Source of the DNA: Adiantum capillus-veneris
Lineage: Eukaryota > Streptophyta > Polypodiopsida > Polypodiales > Pteridaceae
Direction: 5' to 3'
Length of the DNA stretch: 64,000 bases
Assembly: GCA_014529385.2 (NCBI GenBank)
Contig: CM043970.1
Coordinates: 64,302,496 to 64,366,495, forward strand
Part shown: in pieces, positions 46,761-59,260 of the stretch
Numbering within the stretch: the stretch's first letter is position 1
Layout: the number at the start of each line of letters is the position of its first letter
Program-made: the position numbers and the translations under genes
The notes under the pieces: model-generated
Told to the model about the DNA's origin: nothing
The model's database searches: none
The model's input: the letters and a program-made list of their open reading frames with translations, nothing else

Positions 46761-47386
46761 GGCAGATGGCTTATGCTCTAGGTAGCATGACTAGTTCAGA
46801 TCTATCAGGGGTTATTGGGGCTTCATACTTGGGTTTGAATGGATGAGGTCAGCTTGGGGATTCTTTGTGAATACGCCTTTTCACCAGTTAATTGCTGCTA
46901 TGTTTTTTGGCAGAGGCTGCTATATGTAAGCTTTCATAAAAGCCACTGGTTCACCTTGATGTATATTTTGCCCTTTTCTTTAATTTTAGGAGGCTCACAT
47001 GGTGGGCAAGGAGGGAAAGTGGGTGAATGTTACCTATCTTGGTTTGTCAGAGATGCTTTTATTTGGTCTGGCTACCCGTCTCTTTCTATTGTTGAAATTT
47101 GACTAGAAACGAACCAAGAACAACAGTTCTGAGTTACTTTTTGCATTGCTAGTGAAGCAGAAGACTAGGGATCAAGATGTCCCTTGTAAGGGTGAAGAAT
47201 GCATCTCTAATTCTTTTGCTTGCTCTCAGTAGATTGGCCCCTTTACATGCTTTGGTAGTAGTCTCTCATTTCTCATTGGTTGTTGGTGTTCTAGGAGTGG
47301 TGATAAACATCATGTTAGAGTTAGCTGGTCCAATGAACAATTGGATGATAACATTCATATAATTTTTGGTCGCGACTCTCTTTCAG

Positions 47387-48431
47387 GCATGAAGTTCTGG
47401 TGCAGCATGAAGCCTCCAATATTGATTTGTCACGGGCAACTCTGCAGTGCTTAAAGCCTGGAGAATGGCTGAATGATGAAGTAAGGATTTAAAACAAAAT
47501 TAAATTCATGGATTTATTTGAAGGCCATCCTGGTGTGCCTGTGTCTCAATTTTCTTTTTAAAACACTGTTTATGTTAGGTCTTAAATCTGTACATGGAGT
47601 TGTTGAAGGAGAGGGAGTGTCAAGCGCAAAAATTTTAGCTGAAGTGCCACTTTTTCAACATTTTATTCTTTAACAAGGTACTTACAATTCTGCACTCAGT
47701 TTGCAAAGGCTGTCCATCATTTACTTGCACAGGAGTTGATTTTTGGTGTTTATTGCAGCTTTATAAAGATGCTCGATCGTATGATTATAAAGCAGTCAGA
47801 AGATGGACTGCACAAAGAAAGCTTGGGTATTCTTTACTTGAATGTGATGAGGTATTTTTAAATGGAGAGGAATGGATTATGGAAGAGAGGATATGCATAT
47901 GTTTATTGAAATAATAATTTGCAGATATTTGTCCCCATTCATAAGGACATCCATTGGTGCTTGGCAGTCGTCAATTTTTGCGCAAAGAGAAACTTCGGTA
48001 TCTAGATTCGCTGAAAGGCCAGGACCTAAATGCTTTACGGACTCTTGTAAGTTTCTGTATCTTTTGCTTAGTGCACCCTTAATCTCCACTTGTTTCTTGC
48101 AAGTGTTATAGATGATAGTGGGAGGCAAGACATAGGTCTAAGGTTGTGAAATTTATTTCAAAATTTTAGTTTGAAGGGCTAGAGCATGTTTTGCCTACAG
48201 TTTTCTGATAGGTCTCGTATATTGGATGAAATATGACAGTCCACATTTTCATCACAAAATAGATTTAACGTTTCACTCCTTAAAAACTATAAAAGTTTAT
48301 GGTTTTTCACATGAAACATGCTTGCAGGCAAGGTACATTAGAGATTAAGCAAAAGATAAGGGGGCCAAAGTGGTCGATACTAGCAGTTGGGAACTTGGCC
48401 GCCCAAAAGATATTCCCAAGCAAATGAATGG
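47387..48431 (+). pseudogene. ULP1/ESD4-like SUMO protease pseudogene
   Basis: Exon-like blocks with good GT-AG borders (47387-47480, 47579-47677, 47759-47851, 47925-48046, 48328-48431) encode the ULP1 cysteine-protease domain in order: L-K-P-G-E-W-L-N-D-E, L-N-L-Y-M-E-L-L-K-E-R-E, K-A-V-R-R-W-T, then F-V-P-I-H-K-D-I-H-W with the catalytic His, and Y-L-D-S-L-K-G with the catalytic Asp. Block 2 has a TAG (47636-47638), block 4 needs a frameshift within or near the T5/GCGC stretch, and block 5 has a TAA. The exon that should hold the catalytic Cys was not found. Intact relatives remove SUMO from nuclear proteins. It retains introns, so it is not a processed copy. Confidence 0.85.
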
Positions 48432-48567
48432 GTACTAAATTTTGGATTACAAACTTTTGAATCCGCTTTTTGGCAGTTTTGTATGTCTTAGATTCATTTA
48501 TTTGCATCTTGGTTGTGACGTGGTTGACTGATGAACCTAGTTTGACAACCTGAACTTATAACCTTGT

Positions 48568-48768
48568 CATCACTCGTAGTTTCCAAGGCACACCAAAATA
48601 TTAAAAGAAGGAAAAGAGTAGAGTCTTAGTAAAGATTTTGATATGTCTAAGGCTATTCAAATAAATAAATGTTTGTTGACTTTTATAAGGGAGCAGTATA
48701 CGCTCATTGAAAATCTACAAGTTGGTAGGGAGAGGTGGATCATGGATTTGGGTGGGGGCGAGGGAGGA
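48568..48768 (+). repeat. Direct repeat flanking ULP1 pseudogene, right copy
   Basis: Same sequence family and orientation as 45437-45684, about 3.1 kb away. It starts where the pseudogene's catalytic-Cys exon would be expected to follow. Confidence 0.85.
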
Positions 48769-48803
48769 GCAGCTCGAGCTTGCAACAGAGTGGTTGTGTG
48801 GGT

Positions 48804-48843
<40 letters not shown>

Positions 48844-49813
48844 GTGTAAAGAGAGAGAGAGAGAGATTGTGGGCACCGAGGAACTAGTACCTCCACAACA
48901 ACAAAGGAGAGAGAGAGAGAGAGGGAGAGAGATTGTGCCATTGAGAAACTAGTACATCCGCGACAACAAAGAAGGGTCCTTTCTTGCAACTCAGTCTCTT
49001 CATTCAGTCATCATGTTTTGGCTATAGCTTATTATGAGTCATGAGTAACATTTCTTTGGAGACACATCATGCGAATCTATGCACATTGCGCTCTAAGATT
49101 GATCGCGTCTTGATTGATAGCTTGATGTGATATTGTCATTTCCGTTTATATTAGTAGCAACAACACAATCTTTTTGGGTACATCGTTTTTGTCTTTTGAC
49201 TAGCTAGGAAGCGTACTGCGATTGTATGTTGCAATTGCTTACTTTCTTAGCGTCAATATTTGCTCATGATGACATCAACAATAGGGATTGATGGTATGCT
49301 GAATATCAAGCTTGTGGTGGTGTTTTCAAAGGTTGTGTGGGCAACAAAACATGGACTTAGTATATCAGCAATATGCATCTTCCTTGGCTTCCTAGCTTAG
49401 CCAACAATTGTAGAATGCTAGGGGTTGCCTTGCTTATCGTAGTGCTCCAAGGTAATTTGGGAATGAAGATTATTGAGGCTCCTTTGTGTTAATAAAAAAC
49501 GTTGCTTGGTAGTGTGGGTTTCGGTTGCAATGATGAAATTTCAAAAATTATTGCAATGTTATCTATCTTGGATGCAAAGTAATGCAACGAAGAGGGAGAA
49601 AAAGAGATTGTTTGTAGAGAGCTAGGCGAGCAAGTTCAAATCATGCCAATGTAACTTGGATGAATTCTATTGGGCTATAACTTTTCTTTTAATTGAAATC
49701 TATATTGATGAATTCCATTGTAGTGTCTCTTTCAATCGAGATTTTCTATTTCAATAGTGAGATGATTCTAACCATTTGGATGTATCTTTATTTCAAAAAT
49801 AAGATGAATCTGT

Positions 49814-49863
<50 letters not shown>

Positions 49864-49951
49864 TGATAGTATGTGTCATTTCTTTACATTTTGCACAATA
49901 TGTTCAAAATGTGTTGTTTTATATGATAGCCTTCAATCATTCTTCAATTCC

Positions 49952-50021
<70 letters not shown>

Positions 50022-50589
50022 CTCTCTCTGTCAGGTGCAACAGAATTGAATATGGTGAAGATCTAGTGTTACACTTCAACAAAATCCTTCAACTTCTTTC
50101 CTTGCGTTAGTGAGTGCTCTGTGCTTGAATGGTGGTTCTTTTTACTTTCCCCTAAAGAGGGGTTGAGAGAATGCAATAGAGATGTTTAGAGGGAGAGAGA
50201 AAGACAGAGAAGAGAAGATCGACACTTGATGGGGTCCCAACCAACCCTCTCCCACACCGTTACCGATGTGGTATTTGCTTTAGATTGCATGAATGGAATT
50301 TATACATAGAGTAGATTTTACTCACTCGATGATGACAAAATCACCATAGTAATTCCTCAGGTTGAGGCACCTTTGGGGTTGATTTGATGCACCTTGAATC
50401 CTTCTCGATGTGGGATTGTAGATGGCCACCAAGGATAGATCTAGGGTTGATTTGCATCGACTTTCGAAGAGTTTTTGTAAGTACAAATTTAAAAACAATC
50501 AATGGGCTATAATACAATTTTTGTTGATACGAGGTAAAAGTCATGCTCATACCGTGATGGAGTAACCTGGGAACCACAATGAAAAATAG
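48769..50589. other. No gene seen; microsatellites
   Basis: (TA)n at about 48809-48841, GA runs at 48850-48866 and 48908-48932, (TC)n at 49817-49860, and a compound (TC)n(AC)n(TC)n at about 49964-50029. The remaining sequence shows no supported coding region. Confidence 0.45.
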
Positions 50590-53500
50590 GGACCTGAATC
50601 ATGGGACCACATGTCTAATGCTCTTAATCTAATTGATGTCTATATGGATACATAATTTACATGGACAAAGAAGCAACATGGGATCTACATGAACTCCTCT
50701 CTTTTGCAATGTTTTTGGGTCTCTTGTCGCAAAGATATTAGTCTGCTAGTTTCAGATCACTCTCTTGTCATTTTTTAGTTGAATAAAGAAGAATGTATTT
50801 ATAAAGTTGGTTGGTCTCATTTGAATCATTCATAATTGTGTTTAGACATTGTTAACATTAGTTTGGTACCAAAGCATGACACTTTAAGTGTCCTTTTTTA
50901 ACAAATTTAATTTAAATGCTACTTGCATTAAACGGTTTATTTAAGAAAACCCTCTTGATATGCTTAAATATGTTTGTTAGAGTATCTTTTAAAAATATAA
51001 CCTTGTATTTTAGAATCTATCATGATCAAGAACTATACTCATCAAGTTGATCCTTGTAAAACTGTGATTGACGCTTTGCCTTTGTAAGCTCAAGAAAAAA
51101 TGAAGCGACTTTGTACAAAATTTTAGGTGACTCTTTCAAAATTTTGCTATAGATAATTGAAAGTTTTATGTGCAAAAAATTGACTTTTGAGTATATAAAA
51201 TAATGGAAAGTTCCATGTGTTTGATATGGTCATTTCAAGCATATCGTTGTATACAAAGAAAAATGTGTTGATGATGTATTTGTGAGTTTTAGAAAATGAT
51301 GCATTGTTTGCCATTTCCATTGAGCATTCAAGGTAGCAAGTAGAAGGGCTTTGATATGCAACAAGTATTTGATCATTTTAAATATTCAAAACTGCATAAG
51401 AGAAAACTTTCATATTTTCATTCTTGAAACATAAGCATTCAAAACCTCAAATAATATCAAACTTTCCATGTAGATCAACTAAATGTATCAAAGTACGTGG
51501 TACATATACAATTGGGGTGCGTAAAACCTTGGTTTCAATGTTATTATGGAGAATTTTTTGCACGATAAAAAATTGAAGATAGAGTTCAAACAACGAGATT
51601 TACTTGAGTTAGGGAGCTCAAAAAATATGTAGTTTCTTGGTTTAAACATATAAAGTCATTTGTAGTTGTCAAATTGCACTAGAATAGTACCAATTTCATG
51701 AGGGAACTTTTGAAAGACCACTTATTCAACATGTGCTTAAGTATGAAATTATGTCTATAATTTACATGTGATTTGAAAACTTATCTTTGAAGTACATTTC
51801 ATTGTTTTGTAACACTAAATGCTAACACTTGGCTTTTATAAACATAAAAAATGTCATCTCTACAAAATTATATAATAATTTTATGATTTTTTTAACAAAA
51901 TAGCTCAAAATTTTACTAAAATTTATGTTTTAGAATTTATGAGAATTCTCTCCATACAGATTGTATTTTGATATGGAAAAAAATATAGTGTTTTCTTTCT
52001 CTCATAACCAATCTATGGTAGAAGCAAAGTGTAAAAAACTTCTTTCTACCTTGACAAATAAATTGCCAAAACATGGTAGAAAAACAGGACACTGTAGTGT
52101 CTCAGGACACTTAAGTGTCCAATTACAGAACTAGTGTTAATTAAGGAGCAAATCAAAAATGTTTTTGATAAGGCCTTTTGTTTCCTCCCTTCGCCCTTCA
52201 AAGCTTGGGATAGTGTAAAAGACGCTCAGAAAATTCTCAATATATACAAGAAACTGGCTAGGGAGATTAGCACCAAAAGAAGGATAAGGAGTAAACAGTG
52301 AAATCTCTGACTCAGATAAGTTTGTGCATCCTAGCCCCCCCTCCCCGCCGCCCCTCTCTTGTGGATTTGAAAAACCAGCTGAAGGTAGAGGAGCTCCTTT
52401 GAGCTAGGTATTTGTTAAAATGGACACGAGACTTCTTGGATTGGTAAAATTGTCAAATTAGGTAAAAACATGTTTAACTTGTTGAAGAACAAAAAAATCC
52501 AAGATTTTATCCCCTTTCTCAAGGACAAAGCTGGTGGGTGTGTAAGTTCTCACAAGGATAATATGAAAGTTTCTCTAGATTATTTGGCTGGTATTTTCTT
52601 TGCTCCTCCCATAGGAGGGGTTGACCATGACAGAGCTAGAGCTGAGATAGCAAGGATTTTATATAAAAAAAATCTCTTCTCAAATGGCTATCCAAATGGA
52701 TCAGCTCTTCACAGAGGGGGAGCTAAGAGAATCTATTCTCTCTATGAAGTCTGGAAAATTTCTTGGTATGGATGGCATTCCTAATGAATTTTTTAAAGGA
52801 TTTCATGAATTTCTAATTCCTCATTTATTGAAAATTTGGAAAGAAGCCCTTAAAATAGAAGCTCTCTCTACCACTATGAATGGAGTGATTAGATTAATCA
52901 ATTAGAGGGGCCAAAGAGGACTTAGTTAACTGGAGACCAATCACGTGCCTGACTTCTACATATAAGGTCTTTGCTCTCCCCCTAGCTAGAGGTTAAGCAA
53001 CATCATGGACAAAATCATTCTTCTTGAGCAAAAGGGTTTCATCAAAGGCAGATTTATATTAGATGCTATAATCACTTTGTGGGAGGCTACTGATCATCTT
53101 ATGGACTGAAAAGGAGCTAGACTTCATTTTCTTTGAAATTGATTTTGATAAAGCCTATCATAGAACGGAATGAGATTTTATATTTCAGTCATTGCACGAT
53201 TGGTTTTGGAAGACAATTTATCAGATTTATATAGGTTCTCTTTGGAAATGCTTGTGCCAAAGTAGCAAGTAATGGTGAATTAATAGAGGCTTTCCCACTC
53301 AAGAGATTAGTGAGACAGGGCTAGCCAGTAGCTCCTTTGATCTTTGCTATCTTCTTAGATGCCTTGGGATGGCTCATTAAAGATGCCATGGAAAACAGCA
53401 GAATAAAATAAATAGAGATTCTAGGTTCCAATAAAAAACTTATGCCTGCAACAATCTGTAGATGACACAAATACCCTTCTATCTTGTTAAGGTCAATCTA

Positions 53501-54460
53501 CTGAATGCTTTTGAAAGTGCCTCAACACATTCTGTGCAATAAGTGACTTGGTCATCAACCATAGTAAAACAGGATACAAATGCTCTGGTAGTAGCCCTCC
53601 ACAGATGGTTTGGGACGCTAGATGCAAACTGATTCCTGATGGGTAAGTGTTCAGTTTGTTAGGCATCCCTATGGGGTTCAAGGTAACCTTCTCTCAAAGA
53701 TGGGATTGACTTGTCAAGAGGTTCAAGCAAAAAAATTTCAGATGGAAGGGATATCAACAGTCATTACCATCTAGAGTTTTTGTGCTCCATCATTACATTC
53801 TCCCTATTTCCTGTCTTGCTGACAGCCTGCAAAGTATCAATTGAACAAGATTTTTTCTTTGGCCAGGACTTTCTTATGAGGTTGATATCCAGAGCACCCT
53901 AGAATTGCTAAAGTCTCTTGGGATATCTGTACTTTACCTGAGGCCAAAGGAGGGTTGGGTTTGCTTAACCTCAATCTGGTTTCTACCAGACTAGCTGGTC
54001 AGTGGATCTTAAGGGCTATTTCATCTGAAGACTATTAGGCTCTCCTGTTAAAGAGAAATCTACCCAAGATCAAACTAAGCAGTTACAAATCTTGGAAGGA
54101 TCTCAAGCTGAGGGATCTGATTCTGGCTCCTTCAGATTTCATACCTTATGGTTGAATAAGAAACTTAACTCAAAAAACGAAAGGTCGATTGGAGCGCCAA
54201 GCAATGGACTTACAGGTTTAAATGCACTTGAATTTACCCACCAGCTAGTAAGCACAATGTACTCCTATGGTTAATCATCCATCAGGGCGTATGGTGCAGA
54301 GATAAATCTAGAAAGTTCGGAATAGAAGATGGTACAGGTAGTAGGTGCAAAAAAGCTATGAAGGACATCCCCCACCTATTCTACAGTTGCAACAATAATC
54401 TCTATGTTCTACAGATATTGAAGAAGCTGTTCCTGAACTTCAACCCCCAAAGACAATTTT
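50590..54460 (+). pseudogene. LINE retrotransposon, broken, with nested insertion
   Basis: Endonuclease-type motifs (D-V-Y-M-D-T-x-F-T-W near 50635; S-D-H-S-L-V near 50755) lie before the nested TTAA element. The reading resumes at 52141 in the linker. RT motifs follow: K-F-L-G-M-D-G-I-P-N-E-F-F-K near 52755, I-D-F-D-K-A-Y near 53140, V-D-D-T near 53470 (the catalytic pair), then a zf-RVT-like C-terminus near 54250-54400. Multiple frameshifts and stops make it inactive. No poly-A tail or target duplication was fixed. It would have nicked DNA and primed reverse transcription at the target. Confidence 0.85.
50856..52136. mobile_element. TTAA-type DNA element, copy 4 (1281 bp), inside the LINE
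   Basis: TTAA precedes CATTAGTTTGGTACC at 50856, and CTAGTG is followed by TTAA at 52137-52140. Subterminal boxes are gacactttaagtgtcc (left) and the perfect palindrome GGACACTTAAGTGTCC (right). The LINE translation on the two sides (…D-I-V and K-E-Q-I…) joins across the insertion through a single TTAA. An extra TTAA follows at the right. No transposase is visible. Confidence 0.8.
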
Positions 54461-54566
54461 TGACATGTTGTGGATAAGAAGTAAAAGAGCCTTGAACAGT
54501 TGAACTTAAGCTTGTGAGCAGAAAATGTGAAGAGACGATTAAAGAGGGACCCAAAACAATGGGACC

Positions 54567-56165
54567 TCAAAAGAACTGTGTACATTGTTCCGGCGCAAAA
54601 CCGACAATCTTGTTCCCCGTGTCCAGGTTTACTAGAAAGCCCGCCAGCTGAGTGGCCCCGATGATGTTCACAGCCATGTTCGCTGGAGACCTCGCAAAGG
54701 CAAGACAGAACACCGAGGTGTCACGTGATTGCACCATCACATTGGCGGGCGGCAGAAGAATCTTCCCACCAAATCTGCCATCATGCTGAAAATGCATCTG
54801 CAATGTCGGAATCGCATTCGCATCAAACCCCCCCGGAAAGCTGAAGCATGTGTCGAATTCATCCTCCGGCTCCGCAGGTGTCAGATGCGTCGTCGCCATC
54901 TGGAATGTGGCCTGAAGGGCCTCGTATACCGCCGGCATGAGACGAGTGTATGCCATTGACGTGTCGATGATGGTTCCGGAGCTCCCGTCGGCATGCAACA
55001 GGTCGATTGGGGTGGGTATGTCCATGCCATTGATGCTGATACCATCCAGGTTTACATAATGTGCGTGCATCACCACATGGCTTGCCAGCATGGGTGTTAA
55101 CACGGTCCTTGGCGGCAGTGGATATGGGCCGAAGCCCAAGAAGCCGACCGGGTCCCCGGCACCATTGTTGATATTCTTGAAGAACTGCAGCGGCGGAAGA
55201 CAAAAGGCCACACTCATGCCCAGCTGATGCATGAGAGAAATCTTACCTTGTCCAATGCCGAGCACACCGCCCACGTCGTGCTCTGCCGCCATGCTGTGAT
55301 GGGCCGCTGAGCACCCAAAGACTACATTCTGTATAACAAGAAGGACGTGCAGAAGGGTCATTCTAAAACCAAAACCAAAACCAAAACTGAAAAGGACAAT
55401 AGCATTTATTCATTCATTCAAACCCTATTTCCTTGCCTGTATTTTTGTTTCATCCATGTGAAATGTATCCTTCGCAAGGACTCCGTGCATGCGAAGCCCA
55501 TCTTTGGTGTCTGTCTCATAATTACAATGCTTATTCTTACATGACGTATCATAGCCCGGGAGATGACAGTATGGTGTGTTGCAAGGAGACCACTCGAATG
55601 ACGTCGAGTCCTCTGTATTCAATGCGGCTGCGCTATCACAATCGCTGCAAAGTGGCTTGCAAATAGACCATGAGAGCGCAACGGTACTGTCTACCAAGAA
55701 GAGACGGGACGTTGGCGGCGTGCCAACACCCAACTGGATATAATGTGCTGGATAGAAGCCGTTGCCCGCTTCGACTTCCGCAGTTGGGAGACTGCGTGCT
55801 GCGGGGTCGAGCGCAGCGAGATTTGATTTTACAGCCGCATCTAAAGCATCTGATGAGGCCGAGGGCAGCTGCATACGTTGTCGTAGCACATCCAACCGAG
55901 CGGCGTCTCGACGCAACCAGAGCGAGAGGTGCGACTCGGTGCGATTGTGACGACAGAATGGGGAGGAAGGGGTGTCTATGTGTCGCAAATTGTTAAACAG
56001 GAATGGCTTTCGAAAAGCTTCTTTGGGGGTTGCAGCATGGATACCGCTCACTCTTGCAGCGTCAGAGAGCCATTGCCAAGAGCTTCCGAACAGAAGAAGC
56101 TGCGTTACCAAAATAATCCAACTGAATTGGCCCATCTTTACAAAAAATGGAATCTGGCTGATCAT
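54567..56165 (-). CDS. Nepenthesin/CND41-like aspartic protease family (A1), probably catalytically impaired
   Basis: Two exons (56165-55437 and 55328-54567) give 496 residues, normal for plant A1 proteases. The 108-bp intron has a GC donor (CAG/GCAAGG) and an AG acceptor (ATACAG/AATG); splicing joins ...T-K-I-Q to N-V-V-F-G-C in frame. A hydrophobic N-terminus (about 11-30) suggests a secretory signal. The peptide-binding region begins H-Y-I-Q-L-G-V-G-T-P-P. The first active site reads V-D159-S-T instead of D-T-G, the second I-D365-T-S instead of D-S-G, and the flap Y-G-D-G-S is replaced by T-K-D-G-L. Both catalytic Asp remain, but the altered glycines and flap suggest weak or no proteolysis. 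The start was chosen as the first ATG; a second at residue 11 is possible. GC-rich codons differ from the surrounding transposons. Confidence 0.85.
55329..55436 (-). other. GC-AG intron of the aspartic protease gene
   Basis: 108 bases, starting GCAAGG and ending TTATACAG on the minus strand. It contains four tandem GGTTTT units near its 3' half. Reading through it would hit TAG after three codons. Confidence 0.8.
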
Positions 56166-56624
56166 CTCACACCTCCTTCGTCAATCACCGAGTCTCCGAC
56201 CTTGCATTGAGGACTGAGGGCGGGCAAAAGTCGTTTTCCTTTAGACTCAAATTTTACCTATTTCTAATAATTCTTTCAGTAATTTCTTCCAATTTCGGGA
56301 GGATTTTCCCCCATGCCTCTCACTAGTCTCAACGACCAACTTTTTAGCATGTTACAACATGCCTAGGAGGAGAAGGAGAAGGAGAAGGAGAAAGGCTTCT
56401 AAGTTTTTGAATGTCTTCTTTTCGTTTGTAAAAAACTCTTCACTCGAAGGTCTCATAACTTCCTTCTTAACTTCTTGTTGGCACTACCTTTCGGTAGATT
56501 GGGAGGGTAAATGCCGAGGGAGTTTCATCCTTTCATCCCGTGTACAACGGAGCACGCTTCAAATTTTGTGAGGTATGCTTTATTTTTCTCCTCTTTAATA
56601 TATAGTATCTCTTCTTTTTCATTT

Positions 56625-56682
<58 letters not shown>

Positions 56683-57984
56683 CCCAGTGAAAGGTAGTGC
56701 CAATGTGTGTCTCTTGATGCCTTGTTTTAAAACATCTTCAAGTTTGTAATTGGTTTCTTAATTCATTTAAAGAACTAATGATTTCCTTTCTAACTTAGTA
56801 GTTTACAATGCTAACATGAGCCTTAACTTTATTGATTTTGTAAACAATATCACACATCTTTACTGCTACTCTTTGTGCTGCCATGTGCCACATGGCAAAA
56901 GTAACGCAAGGAGGAAGAAGATTAGAGAAGGCAACGTGGAGGAGGGACTCGGGCGTGGCGGCCAAGGCATAAGCAATCATGGAAAGGAGGGAGAAACTAA
57001 TTCCCTCTCCGCTCCCACTATAAGAAAGGGGGTTGAATGCCTTTGGAATAGCCGCGCATCAACAAGCGTTTGTGGAGAGAGAAAGAATTGGGCACACGTG
57101 TATCACCACAAGTGTTATCGTGGTTGTTAGCTCGCGGCAAACTCCGCGGGTATACGCGCGTGTATGTAGATTAATATTGCCGCAAAAATTGTTGCGCTCA
57201 TAGCCTTTGTGATAGTTGCGTGTATACCCTATATGCAATTTATTTTAAAAAAATCCAAGTGTCTCGAATGATTCAAGTCCCCATATGTGAAGGTTTTGCA
57301 TCATCCAAAGATCCTTCGATATTTTTTTTGAACATAGATATCACATTTATTTATTATTTAAGATTTAACAATCTCGTACAATTTTTGAAACACAATAAAC
57401 TTAAAAGCAATTTATTGACAAAATTCTTCTTTTTGATATCGAGAGTTCGCAAAATGTATACAAGGCCTTTTAGCCGGGCGTCCAAAATAAAAGTGAAATA
57501 TTTACAAGGGCTCTTGGCCGGGTGTTCAAAATGTGAGGGGATTATGTTGTACAAGGGCTCTTGGCCGGGCGTTTAAAATGTAAGGGGATTGTGTTAGTAA
57601 GTTAGTAACCCTCATCATCACCCTGGCCGCCCTCGTCGTTCTCGCCCTCGTTAGTGCCACCTCTTCGAGTCTACGAAAATAACAAAGCAGATGACATAAT
57701 TCGTAAACATTAAAATAAATAAACAACAAAAAAATTAATTAGTTAGGTTAACTTCGTACTTGTGTAGTGATCAAGGTGTCGATGAGAGCGTCGAACTGTG
57801 CTTGATTGATATGGCCTTGTTGGAGCATCCATAGGTAGATATTGCATTCATCGTTGCGTTTTCGATACTTCACCACCTCCCTTGAGACTCGATGTCCTAT
57901 GATGTTTGCTTGCATATTAAGCATTATTTATATTAGTTTACATCAAGATTATGCTTGCCTCTGTTGGATTGGTCTGACATTGCA
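56166..57984. other. Upstream region of the protease gene; repeats and possible exon relic
   Basis: A (TC)n tract spans about 56629-56679. Three tandem units of about 45 bases (tacaagg...ggccgggcg) begin at 57459, 57503 and 57550. On the minus strand 57776-57912 reads as a possible exon (Y-L-W-M-L-Q-Q-G-H-I-N-Q-A-Q-F-D-A-L-I) of the type seen in the C-terminal part of CACTA TnpA-like proteins. No full gene can be supported. Confidence 0.35.
56629..56679. repeat. (TC)n microsatellite
   Basis: About 50 bases of TC roughly 470 bases upstream of the protease ATG (GA on the gene's strand). Confidence 0.95.
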
Positions 57985-59260
57985 TTGCTTAGGATCATGT
58001 CTTTGTATTTGAAATTTTTGTGGGATCTTCCCATAAAGCTTGGTTGGCATGGGACTCTATTGCAATGCCTATTGATCTGGGAGGCCTTAGTATATTGAAT
58101 CTAAAACTTCATATGCTATCTAGAAGGGCTACTCCTAAAAAATATGCTAAATTGTCAGACAAGTGTTGGTCTTGTTTGATGTGGTTTTTGATTAAAAAGG
58201 TAGTAGTGTATTTTTTGGGACAAACTCTTCATTGGCGCTCCTTTGAAACTCTATGTGGGAACTTGTAATATGCTAGTGATGTGATGGAAAAATGTATGTG
58301 CTAAACTTGTGTAGGTTGGTAGAGTCAGATACACAGGTAACTCTTTGGGTGTGGAATCTTGCTTCTAGAGTTTTGTTTTTAAAAAACCTCTTGTTTCATT
58401 ATTAGGGAAGAAAGCTCTCACCCTCTTCAAAAGAGGGGTCAGTTCAATAGAACAAGTTGTGGACTCTAATAGCTAGTTGGTTGCTAGGAGGATTTCCAGA
58501 CTGGGAAATGGCCTTAGAGTTCCATGGGGATTGCTGGCAGCATGTGTGTTCAACCTCCCAATTCCTTGCAATCATAATACTACTCAAAGATTCAAAGATG
58601 GGGAGTTACCCCACTCCTCAACAAATTGGTGGACCTCTCCTACTCAAAATTTGTACCAAATGCTCTAGCTTGCCAATTCAATACACAATAAATGTAACAT
58701 GATTTGGTGGGGCCTCTCCAAGAGCTATCAGTCATGGATGCAGAGAATCAAACTTATTTGGAGTGTGTATTGTGCATTCAAACACAGTTTTCTTGTGGAG
58801 AACTATGATTGGAGCATTGCCCATCGGGGAATTGCTAGCCAAAAAGCATGTAATGAATGGTAGATGTAGCAGATGTAACAAAATTGAATCCATGAGACAT
58901 ATGTTTCTTGATTGTGCTCAAGTTAAAATGTGGTTGAAAACTCTCCAAGAGTATTGTATGCTATGTTGGTAGGTTAAAATCACTAAATTTCAATTTCTTT
59001 TTTGTCTTGTGCAAACATATGATAGTGGTCTTGCATTATGTCTGTTGTATATTAGAATATGGAGGGTTTCTTTTTTTTATTTGGCAAGCTAGGAACGTTG
59101 GCAAGCTAGGAAGGTTGTTGTGTTTGATAAATATGGAGGGTTTCTTTTTTTTATTTGGCAAGCTAGGAACGTTGTTGTGTTTGATAAATCTGCTAAAGAA
59201 ATCCGTTCGCCTTGGGGTATGTTGAAATGAAACTTCTGGAAGACTTCTTGTCACTACACA
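57985..59260 (+). pseudogene. LINE 3' end with zf-RVT domain, broken
   Basis: Frame-shifted pieces match the end of a plant LINE ORF2: S-S-H-K-A-W-L-A-W-D and G-G-L-S-I-L-N-L-K near 58030-58110, then F-L-W-R-T-M-I-G-A-L-P-I near 58790 and C-S-R-C-N-K-I-E-S-M-R-H-M-F-L-D-C near 58870-58920. These are the Cys/His residues of the reverse-transcriptase zinc-binding domain. A 74-bp partial duplication lies at 59057-59175. It is separate from the LINE at 50.6 kb because it contains its own C-terminus. Confidence 0.75.
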
